Source: Pseudomonadota bacterium
Lineage (GTDB): Bacteria; Pseudomonadota; Alphaproteobacteria; Azospirillales; Azospirillaceae
Assembly: GCA_023412175.1 (NCBI GenBank)
Contig: JAEYOB010000784.1
Span: 1 to 6,512, forward strand
Reading direction: 5' to 3'
Length of the DNA: 6,512 bases
Shown here: positions 1 to 6,512 of the stretch, in pieces
Position numbering within the stretch: position 1 is the stretch's first letter
Layout of the letters: the number at the start of each line of letters is the position of its first letter
Program-made: the position numbers and the translations under genes
The notes under the pieces: model-generated
Seen by the model: the letters and a program-made list of their open reading frames with translations, nothing else
What the model was told of the DNA's origin: nothing
Databases searched by the model: none

Positions 1-2
1 GC

Positions 3-488
3 CTGACCGTGCTGCCGCCCATCGGCCTGGACGCCGAGGTGCCGGGCATCGCTGCCGACATCGCCGACCGCGCCATCGCCGAAGCCGGGCTGGTGCCCGC
101 CGACGTTGCGGTGCTGGTCGTCGGTCACGGCAGCACCCGGCGCAACGCCTCCGAACGCGCCACCGGCGCGCTGGTCGCATCTCTTGAAGCGCTCGGACGC
201 TATGGCGAGGTCGGCGCCGTCTATCTGGAACAGCCGCCGCTGGCCTCGGACTGGCGCTCGGTGACGGAGCGCCGCGACGTTGTGGTAGTGCCGCTGTTCG
301 TTTCGGGTGGCCGCCATGAGGAATCCGACCTGCCCGTTCTGGTGCGCAGTGGAGACACGCTGGTGGACGGCACGCCCATGGCGGACGGTCGCCGCCTGTG
401 GCTCACCTCCGCCGTCGGCCGTCATCCGGCCATGGCCGGACTGATCCTGCGCCGCGCAACAGCGGCGCTGGAGACGGCGCTGGGATAG
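3..488 (+). CDS. CbiX/SirB-type sirohydrochlorin chelatase-like protein, 3' part only
   Basis: The reading frame is already open at the window edge, so the gene starts upstream and only its C-terminal part (about 161 codons) is visible. Two CbiX-type signatures are present: V-V-G-H-G-S with the His codon at 126-128, and P-L-F-V-S-G-G-R-H-E-E-S-D with the His codon at 315-317. In the small CbiX/SirB chelatases two histidines at about this spacing (63 residues here) bind the metal and insert Co or Fe into sirohydrochlorin in the cytoplasm. The residues before the first motif (T-V-L-P-P-I-G-L-D) look like the end of a preceding CbiX-like domain, so the full protein is probably a two-domain form. 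The stop is TAG at 486-488. Thirty-six bases separate it from yfcG on the same strand, so the two may be cotranscribed. No cobalamin genes are in view, so metal and pathway are not settled. Confidence 0.8.
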   Translation: MTVLPPIGLDAEVPGIAADIADRAIAEAGLVPADVAVLVVGHGSTRRNASERATGALVASLEALGRYGEVGAVYLEQPPLASDWRSVTERRDVVVVPLFVSGGRHEESDLPVLVRSGDTLVDGTPMADGRRLWLTSAVGRHPAMAGLILRRATAALETALG

Positions 489-524
489 AATCATCGCAAC
501 GAAGAAGCGGAGGATGACGAGGCT

Positions 525-1229
525 ATGATCGATCTGCACTACTGGCCGACGCCGAACGGGCACAAGATCACCCTGTTCCTGGAAGAGGCCGGATTGGAGT
601 ACCGGATCCTCCCGGTGGACATCACCAAGGGGGAGCAGTTCCGGCCCGAATTCCTGGCCATCGCGCCCAACAACCGCATGCCCGCCATCGTCGATCACCA
701 GCCGGCCGACGGCGGCGAACCGGTGCCGGTGTTCGAGTCCGGCGCCATCCTCGTCTATCTGGCGGAAAAGACCGGCCGCTTCATGCCCGCCGACGCGCGC
801 GGGCGGAAGACCGTGCTGGAATGGCTGTTCTGGCAGGTCGGCGGGCTGGGGCCGATGGCCGGGCAGAACCATCACTTCGCGCTCTACGCGCCGGAGAAGA
901 TCCCCTACGCCATCGAACGCTACGTCAAGGAGACCAACCGGCTGTACGGCGTGCTCGACCGCCGGCTGGAGGGACGCGCCTTCCTGGCCGGCGACGAGTA
1001 CAGCATCGCCGACATGGCGTCCTACCCGTGGATCGTGCCGTACAAGCGGCAGGGCCAGGATCTGGACGACTTCCCGAACCTGAAACGCTGGTTCACCGCC
1101 ATCCAGGAGCGTCCGGCCACGGTGCGCGCCTATGAACGGGGAAAGCCCTGGGAGCGCACACTGCCCATCCCCGAGGAGAGCCGCGGCGTGCTGTTCGGCC
1201 AGACGGCGAACAGCACCAAACCGGCGTAA
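525..1229 (+). CDS. yfcG: Nu-class glutathione S-transferase, YfcG-like disulfide-bond oxidoreductase
   Basis: This complete 234-residue protein closely resembles E. coli YfcG from the first residues. It shares the N-terminal P-T-P-N-G-H-K-I-T-L-F-L-E-E-A segment, F-R-P-E-F-L, the A-I-V-D-H-x-P-A-D-G-G-E-P stretch, F-E-S-G-A-I-L, and W-L-F-W-Q-V-G-G-L-G-P-M with Q-N-H-H-F. Residues 1 to about 87 form the thioredoxin-fold glutathione-binding domain and about 90-205 the all-helical domain. Thr9 and Asn11, which lie by the glutathione thiol in YfcG, are both present, and no catalytic Cys is expected in this class. YfcG-type enzymes reduce disulfides with glutathione in the cytoplasm. The ATG at 525 is preceded by GGAGG at 509-513, 11 nt away, a slightly long spacing. 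A second GAGG at 519-522 is too close to serve. The last roughly 20 residues are a variable tail. The gene converges on the M48 gene with a 13-nt gap, and no clear terminator lies between them. Confidence 0.93.
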   Translation: MIDLHYWPTPNGHKITLFLEEAGLEYRILPVDITKGEQFRPEFLAIAPNNRMPAIVDHQPADGGEPVPVFESGAILVYLAEKTGRFMPADARGRKTVLEWLFWQVGGLGPMAGQNHHFALYAPEKIPYAIERYVKETNRLYGVLDRRLEGRAFLAGDEYSIADMASYPWIVPYKRQGQDLDDFPNLKRWFTAIQERPATVRAYERGKPWERTLPIPEESRGVLFGQTANSTKPA

Positions 1230-1242
1230 GCGGCACCGTCGC

Positions 1243-2073
1243 CTACCCCGCCGCCTTCGGCGTCGCCGTCACCGGGATCGGGTCGCCGGCGGAGATCGGG
1301 CGGAAGTAGCGCATGGCCTCGGGAATCAGCCCTTCGATTTCCCTGACACGGGTCTCGTCGGCCGGGTGGGTGGAGAGGAACTCCGGCGTCGTCTTGCCCT
1401 TGTTCCTCTCCGCCATGCGGCGCCACAGGCTTGCCGCCGCGTGCGGGTCGTAGCCGGCGGCGGCCATGTAGATCAGACCCATGTGGTCGGCCTAGGATTC
1501 GTGCAGGCGTGAGAACGGCATCAGCACGCCCAGGGTCGCGCCGGCCCCCAGCAGGCAGGCCGTGGCGGCGGCGGTGCCACTGTCCTGCGTCTTGGCGGCG
1601 ACGACGCCGACCACAACCGCCATGCCGACCTGCGCCGCCATGTTCTGGCTCACGCGCTCGGCGCCGTGGCGGGCGGTGGCGTGAGCCACCTCGTGGCCAA
1701 TAATGGCGGCCAGCTCGTCGTCGCTCTCGACGAACTCAAGCATCCCGGTGTGCACCGCCACCTTGCCGCCGGGCAGGCAGAAGGCGTTCAGCTCCTTGTC
1801 GCGGATGACGCGGAACTCCCAGGCATAGTCGCTGCGCCCGCTCGCCAGCGCGATGCGCCGGCCGATGCGGTTGACACGCTCGTTCTGTACCGCATCGGTG
1901 GAAAGCGATTTCTTGGACAGCGTGTCGCGGAAAGCCTGGAGGCCCATCTGCTGCTCCTCCTGCTCGCTGACCATGAGCAGTTGCGAGCGTCCGGTGACCG
2001 GCACCGAACCGCATCCCGTCAGCGCCGCCGACGCCAGGACACCCAACAAAGCCGCCTGAATCCACCGCACCAT
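1243..2073 (-). pseudogene. M48-family metalloprotease lipoprotein, interrupted by an in-frame TAG
   Basis: The frame reads 193 codons, then TAG (1492-1494), then 82 more codons in the same frame to the TAG at 1243-1245. The ATG at 2071-2073 follows a GGGGGAGGG Shine-Dalgarno stretch. It starts a lipoprotein signal peptide: M-V-R-W, a hydrophobic stretch, then lipobox L-T-G-C with Cys21. The zinc motif H-E-V-A-H is at residues 127-131. The third M48 ligand lies in an E-x-x-x-D motif, as in E. coli LoiP (E-S-E-A-D). Here the reading is E192-S-stop-A-D, so the TAG replaces the middle Glu, probably by one GAG to TAG change (C to A at plus-strand position 1494). The downstream part keeps family features such as H-P-A-D-E-T-R. 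The 193-residue product would keep HExxH and E192 but lose the Asp and the C-terminal helices. Intact relatives are envelope quality-control proteases. The gene lies 50 nt after the sigma-54 activator on the same strand. Sequence error, recent inactivation and readthrough remain open. Confidence 0.85.
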
Positions 2074-2123
2074 CGCCCTCCCCCGACACGGGCCGGTTGA
2101 CCGAATGCCCAGGATAGCACCGT

Positions 2124-3536
<1,413 letters not shown>

Positions 3537-3540
3537 CCCA

Positions 3541-3548
3541 CCCTCCCC
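3541..3548 (-). promoter_or_regulatory. Ribosome-binding site that favours the GTG start of the activator gene
   Basis: On the minus strand GGGGAGGG is followed by a 4-nt spacer and GTG at 3534-3536. This is the strongest Shine-Dalgarno match near the 5' end of the activator gene. The residues after it (S-D-I-L-D-F-E-A-L-R-E-R) lead directly into the PAS domain. The upstream in-frame ATG at 3633-3635 lacks a comparable site. Confidence 0.6.
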
Positions 3549-3615
3549 GGACCGGCGGTTTTCCCGTGTCGTCCGGACAGCGGTCCTGCCCGTCCGTGCC
3601 GCGCCCTCATCCATA

Positions 3616-3637
3616 GCACATGACCGATTGTGCATGT
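3616..3637. promoter_or_regulatory. Overlapping inverted repeats upstream of the activator gene, possible operator
   Basis: GCACA (3616-3620) and TGTGC (3629-3633) form a perfect 5-bp inverted repeat with an 8-bp spacer. ACATG (3618-3622) and CATGT (3633-3637) form a second, overlapping one. They lie about 80 bp upstream of the GTG start of the activator gene, in the 141-bp gap after the CoA-transferase. Local base composition is less GC-rich than the surroundings. The site could bind the activator itself or another regulator. Short arms make chance occurrence possible. Confidence 0.3.
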
Positions 3638-3677
3638 ACCCGCTGGAACGGCGCCGGCACCATAGGCGGACGGGGCC

Positions 3678-5753
3678 TCACGAATCCACTGGCGCCGTCA
3701 GGCCGTCGCCGCCGCTTGCGGCCTGACGCTGGGCAGCCACCTGTCGCCAGTCCCGCGGGTGCCCAACGGAAGCCGGCACGCCGCCCTGCGGTTCATCCTG
3801 GGCGAAGGCCAGCGCCTCGTCGCGGGTTTCGAAAACGCCGGGGCTCACCCCCCGGCCGCGCAGCGCATCACCGATCTTCATGCGCATGAAGGCGCTGGTC
3901 GTGTAGCGGCTGACGCGGTTGTAATAGAACTGCACCAGCACGTGCACCATGCCGGCGTATTCGTCCAGAAGATCCTCCTCGATGCGGAAGCCGTCGTAGT
4001 TGACGACCACGTCGAGGCGCTTGCCCGCCGCCTCGCAACGGCGCACCGCCACCTCGAAGATCTCGGCGATCTCCCGGACCGAGCGGATGTGCAGGTTCTC
4101 GAAGTTGATGAACAGCAGGTCACGCTCCCGGTCGTGGACGAAACGCTCCTCCAGCGTCAGCTCCACCAGCCGTTCCTTCAGGCCCATGGCTTCGGGCCGG
4201 AACAGCTCGGCGCGCATCGGACGCGGGTCGTTGACGATGGGCGCGAAGTCCATGTGCGCCAGGATGTCGCGCGCGATGTCGATGCCCGGCGCCACCTCGA
4301 CCAGTTCCAGCCCCTCCTTGCGCAGGGCGAAGACGCAGCGCTCGGTCACGTAGGTAACCGGCCGCTCCAGCTCCGCCGCGTAGGGGCCGGAGAAGGTGAC
4401 CTGCTCGACGGCGCGGATGAACTTGCGGCTCTCCCCCTCGCGGACAATGCGCAGGCGCCCGTTCTCCACCGCGACCTCCAGCCCGCCGGCGGTGAAGGTG
4501 CCGGCGAACACCAGCCGCCGGGCGTTCTGCGAGATGTTGATGAAGCCGCCGGCCCCGGCCAGCTTGCGGCCGAAGCGGCTGACGTTGACGTTGCCATGCT
4601 GGTCCACCTGCGCCAGCCCGAGGCACGCGAGGTCGAGCCCGCCGCCGTCGTAGAAGTCGAACTGCTGGTTCTGCTCGATGATCGCCTCGGCGTTGACCGC
4701 CGAGCCGAAGTTGAGCCCGCTGGCCGGAACGCCGCCGATGATGCCCGGCTCGGCGGTCAGCGTGATGCGGTCGAGGATGCGCTCCTCCGCCGCCACGGCG
4801 GCCACGCCCTCCGGCATGCCGATGCCCAGGTTGACCACGCCGCCGGGCGGCAGGTCGCAGGCGACGCGGCGGGCGATCACCTTGCGCTCGTCCATCGCCA
4901 TGGGCGCCAGACTGTCCACCGGCACGCGGATCTCGCCGGAATAGGCCGGGGCGTAGGCGGTGCCGTAGGTCTGCATGTGGTTTTCGGGCCGGCCGACCAC
5001 CACGCAGTCCACCAGGATGCCGGGGATCTTCACCAGTTTGGGGTTCAGCGTGCCGAACTCGGCGATGCGTTCGACCTGGGCGATGACGATGCCGCCGGAG
5101 TTGCGCGCCGCCATCGCCATGGACAAAGCATCCAGCGACAGCGCCTCGCGCTCCATGGTGATGTTGCCGTGCGTGTCCGCCGTGGTGCCGCGGATGAACG
5201 CCACGTCGATGGGCATGGCCTTGTAGAACAGCCACTCCTCGCCGGCGAGAGTGACCAGCTCGACGATGCCCTCGGGCGAGGCGCCGTTGATCTTGCCGCC
5301 TTCCAGACGCGGGTCGACGAAGGTCTTCAACCCCACCTTGGACAGCACGCCCGGCCGCCCCGCGGCGATGTCCCGGTACATGTGCGAGATGCAGCCCTGC
5401 GGCAGGTTGTACGCCTCGATCTTCCCGTCCAGCGCCAGCCTGCCCATCTTCGGGATCAGCCCCCAATGGCCGCCGACCACGCGCCTGACGAGGCCTTCGT
5501 GGGCAAGACGGTTGAGCCCCTTCTCCTTGCCGTCGCCCTGCCCCGCGGCAAACAGGATGGTGAGGTTGCGCGGGCTGCCGGTCTCCAGGAAGCGCTGTTC
5601 CAGCGCGGCCAGCAGTTCGTCCGGCACGCCGCAGCCGACGAAGCCCGAGTTGCACAGCACGTTGCCGTTGCCGATGATGGCGACCGCCTCGGCGGCGGAG
5701 ACGACCTTGTTCTTGCCGCCGCGCGGCGCGGGGCGTGGTGAACCGTTCGCCAT
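3678..5753 (-). CDS. Single-chain acyl-CoA:acetate/3-ketoacid CoA-transferase (YdiF/propionate CoA-transferase-like) with C-terminal extension
   Basis: This 691-residue cytoplasmic enzyme fuses the two family-I CoA-transferase halves. The first half spans about 15-280, with S-G-F-V-G-C-G-V-P and, later, P-Q-G-C-I-S-H-M. The second spans about 285-515, with [12 protein letters not shown]. The catalytic glutamate is expected to be E335 in [11 protein letters not shown], where the family carries the Glu that forms the thioester intermediate. Such enzymes move CoA between short-chain acyl-CoAs and acids such as acetate, propionate or acetoacetate; the substrate cannot be read here. YdiF and clostridial propionate CoA-transferase are about 525-530 residues, so residues about 520-691 are extra. 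Residues 545-650 alternate beta-strand-like and helical segments and end in [10 protein letters not shown], reminiscent of STAS/SpoIIAA-like modules. The ATG has GGAGG (5761-5765) 7 nt upstream. Transcription probably starts at the sigma-54 promoter at 5807-5822. The activator gene follows downstream. The stop is TGA. Confidence 0.93.
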   Translation of the reverse strand: MANGSPRPAPRGGKNKVVSAAEAVAIIGNGNVLCNSGFVGCGVPDELLAALEQRFLETGSPRNLTILFAAGQGDGKEKGLNRLAHEGLVRRVVGGHWGLIPKMGRLALDGKIEAYNLPQGCISHMYRDIAAGRPGVLSKVGLKTFVDPRLEGGKINGASPEGIVELVTLAGEEWLFYKAMPIDVAFIRGTTADTHGNITMEREALSLDALSMAMAARNSGGIVIAQVERIAEFGTLNPKLVKIPGILVDCVVVGRPENHMQTYGTAYAPAYSGEIRVPVDSLAPMAMDERKVIARRVACDLPPGGVVNLGIGMPEGVAAVAAEERILDRITLTAEPGIIGGVPASGLNFGSAVNAEAIIEQNQQFDFYDGGGLDLACLGLAQVDQHGNVNVSRFGRKLAGAGGFINISQNARRLVFAGTFTAGGLEVAVENGRLRIVREGESRKFIRAVEQVTFSGPYAAELERPVTYVTERCVFALRKEGLELVEVAPGIDIARDILAHMDFAPIVNDPRPMRAELFRPEAMGLKERLVELTLEERFVHDRERDLLFINFENLHIRSVREIAEIFEVAVRRCEAAGKRLDVVVNYDGFRIEEDLLDEYAGMVHVLVQFYYNRVSRYTTSAFMRMKIGDALRGRGVSPGVFETRDEALAFAQDEPQGGVPASVGHPRDWRQVAAQRQAASGGDGLTAPVDS
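3696..3728 (-). repeat. 9-bp inverted repeat (hairpin) at the 3' end of the CoA-transferase gene
   Basis: CGTCAGGCC (3696-3704) and GGCCTGACG (3720-3728) pair perfectly around a 15-nt loop. The right arm of the transcript hairpin ends about 15 nt before the TGA stop codon, so the hairpin is within coding sequence. No T-run follows on the minus strand, so it is not a standard intrinsic terminator. It could stabilise the 3' end of the message or slow transcription before the activator gene. Confidence 0.4.
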
Positions 5754-5806
5754 GGCGCTTCCTCCGTGTGTTCTTGCTTGACCGTGCTTATGCTTGAGCG
5801 GGCGGC

Positions 5807-5822
5807 AGCAAACAGCGTGCCA
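5807..5822 (-). promoter_or_regulatory. Sigma-54 (RpoN) -24/-12 promoter of the CoA-transferase gene
   Basis: On the minus strand the sequence is TGGCACG (5822-5816), a 4-nt spacer, then TTGCT (5811-5807). This matches all 12 specified positions of the consensus TGGCACG-N4-TTGCW, including the invariant GG and GC with exact spacing. Counting from the GC element, transcription should start near 5796, giving a leader of about 43 nt before the ATG at 5753. The promoter lies downstream of the permease terminator, and the unit it drives includes a gene for a sigma-54 activator. Both placements support it as a functional site. Confidence 0.88.
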
Positions 5823-5837
5823 CGGCCCGGCGGCTGG

Positions 5838-5850
5838 ACGGAAGCTCCGT
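5838..5850. repeat. Short inverted repeat just upstream of the sigma-54 promoter
   Basis: ACGGA (5838-5842) and TCCGT (5846-5850) form a perfect 5-bp inverted repeat with a 3-bp spacer. It ends about 15 bp upstream of the -24 element. Activator enhancer sites usually lie about 80-200 bp upstream, so it is poorly placed for that role and may be chance. Confidence 0.25.
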
Positions 5851-5884
5851 TTTGCCTGGAATGTGGACAGCCGCGCCGGCTCAC

Positions 5885-5912
5885 AAAAAAACGGGAGCCT
5901 TGCGGCTCCCGT
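5885..5912 (-). terminator. Rho-independent terminator of the permease (livM) transcript
   Basis: On the minus strand ACGGGAGCC (5912-5904), loop GCAA, and GGCTCCCGT (5899-5891) form a perfect 9-bp GC-rich stem. It is followed directly by a T-run ending near 5885 (A-run 5885-5891 on the plus strand). It lies 55 nt after the livM stop codon and before the sigma-54 promoter, so it isolates the CoA-transferase unit from upstream transcription. Confidence 0.92.
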
Positions 5913-5967
5913 CTGGAGTTTCGCGCAGAGAGGACGCTCCTGAACCCTTGCGCGCCGAAAAAACGCC

Positions 5968-6388
5968 TCAGCGCTTGCGTGCGGTGAGGTAGTGCTGGAT
6001 CTCCCCGACGATTCCGCGGCGGAAGACGAGGACGCAGACGACGAAGATGGCGCCGATGACGACGGTGACCGGCACCTGCATGGCGGCGAGGTAGTTCTGC
6101 AAGGTGACGACCAGCGCGGCGCCGACCGCCGGGCCGAGCAGCGTGCCCATGCCGCCCAGGAGCGTCATCAGCACCACCTCGCCCGACATCTGCCAGGTCA
6201 CGTCGGTCAGCGAGGCGAGCTGGAAGACCAGCGCCTTGGTCCCCCCGGCCAGCCCGGCCAGCGCCGCCGAGAGCACGAAGGCGAGCAGCTTGTACTGTTC
6301 GGTGCGGTAGCCCAGCGACACCGCCCGCGGCTCGTTCTCGCGGATCGCCTTCAAGACGACACCGCTGATCACTCCCGAAGAAGGAATG
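5968..6388 (-). pseudogene. livM: LivM-family branched-chain amino acid ABC permease, C-terminal fragment with broken 5' part
   Basis: The 3' portion reads cleanly from V-V-L-K-A-I-R-E-N-E-P-R-A (from 6360) to the TGA at 5968-5970. It has the LivM C-terminal pattern: a hydrophobic helix around A-F-V-L-S-A-A-L-A-G-L-A-G-G, the conserved [15 protein letters not shown] segment, a last membrane helix and F-R-R-G-I-V-G-E. LivM is an inner-membrane permease of the high-affinity Leu/Ile/Val (or related) uptake system and is usually over 300 residues. Only about 134 codons are open here from a GTG at 6370-6372 that has no convincing start context. The expected H-S-P-F-G motif appears as H-S-F-F-G at 6388-6374 in another frame, 13 nt before V-V-L-K, which implies a frameshift. 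Above that, 6389-6512 holds stops in two minus-strand frames. The third frame lacks the hydrophobic helices a LivM N-terminus needs. I see no other gene in that stretch. A rearrangement or poor sequence are alternatives. Confidence 0.7.
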
Positions 6389-6512
6389 CGCGCGTTCCAG
6401 CGCGCCAGCCAGACCGAAACGCCCTAACGGCCGGCCCTGAGCTGAAAAACTGACGTGCGGCCGAAAGCGGGCCGCGCAGCCGAGGAGCGCCGCCCGCTTC
6501 CCCCCATCAGGG

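Noticed and set aside
1230..1300. Bidirectional terminator between yfcG and the M48 gene
   Set aside because: Short GC-rich complementary stretches exist (for example GCCG-N4-CGGC), but there is no T-run on either side and they fall within the M48 coding end.
1492..1494. TAG as a pyrrolysine or other recoded codon
   Set aside because: TAG serves as the normal end of three genes in this window, no recoding element is visible, and the position is a Glu in relatives. A point change or error is simpler.
3640..3665. Possible second sigma-54 promoter before the activator gene (TGGTGCC... on the minus strand)
   Set aside because: The -12 half reads GT instead of the invariant GC at the required spacing and the TTGC element is missing.
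4120..5655. A 511-codon minus-strand frame overlapping the CoA-transferase in another frame
   Set aside because: It is Arg/Gly/His-rich and motif-free, a shadow of the real gene.
3759..5741. A 660-codon open frame on the plus strand, antisense to the CoA-transferase
   Set aside because: Its translation is dominated by His, Asp, Ala and Arg with no recognisable domain. Such frames are the usual by-product of GC-rich codon bias opposite a real gene. The minus-strand frame has clear CoA-transferase motifs, an RBS and a promoter.

Overview
This is a GC-rich window in which almost every base is coding. The gene families (a LivM-type permease, a YfcG-type GST, a PAS/sigma-54 activator and a long YdiF-like CoA-transferase) and the codon bias suggest an alphaproteobacterium, probably a Rhodospirillales/Azospirillum-like organism. 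That assignment is an inference from style and has not been tested by search.

Layout. On the plus strand, the window opens inside the 3' end of a CbiX/SirB-type chelatase-like gene. A complete Nu-class glutathione transferase gene of the yfcG type follows. Everything to the right lies on the minus strand. Read in the direction of transcription (high to low coordinates) it runs: the C-terminal part of a livM-like branched-chain amino acid permease, apparently broken at its 5' side; a clear intrinsic terminator; a textbook sigma-54 -24/-12 promoter; a 691-residue acyl-CoA/3-ketoacid CoA-transferase with an unusual C-terminal extension; a PAS-AAA+-Fis activator of sigma-54; and an M48 metalloprotease lipoprotein gene interrupted by one in-frame TAG.

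How the parts fit. The most coherent unit is CoA-transferase plus activator. A promoter matching all 12 specified positions of the sigma-54 consensus sits about 43 nt upstream of the transferase mRNA's likely start codon. The next gene downstream encodes the kind of activator such a promoter needs. The activator has a PAS input domain and no receiver domain, so it probably senses a small molecule or metabolic state instead of being phosphorylated. The terminator just upstream separates this unit from the permease operon. I infer an inducible, sigma-54-dependent CoA-transferase locus, comparable in logic to AtoC control of atoDAEB, but built around a single-chain transferase.

Two genes carry lesions. 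The M48 gene has a TAG inside its zinc-site motif. The livM fragment seems to have lost its reading frame near the HSPFG-VLKAIREN region. Both could be real decay or sequence error. I saw no RNA gene, CRISPR array or insertion sequence.
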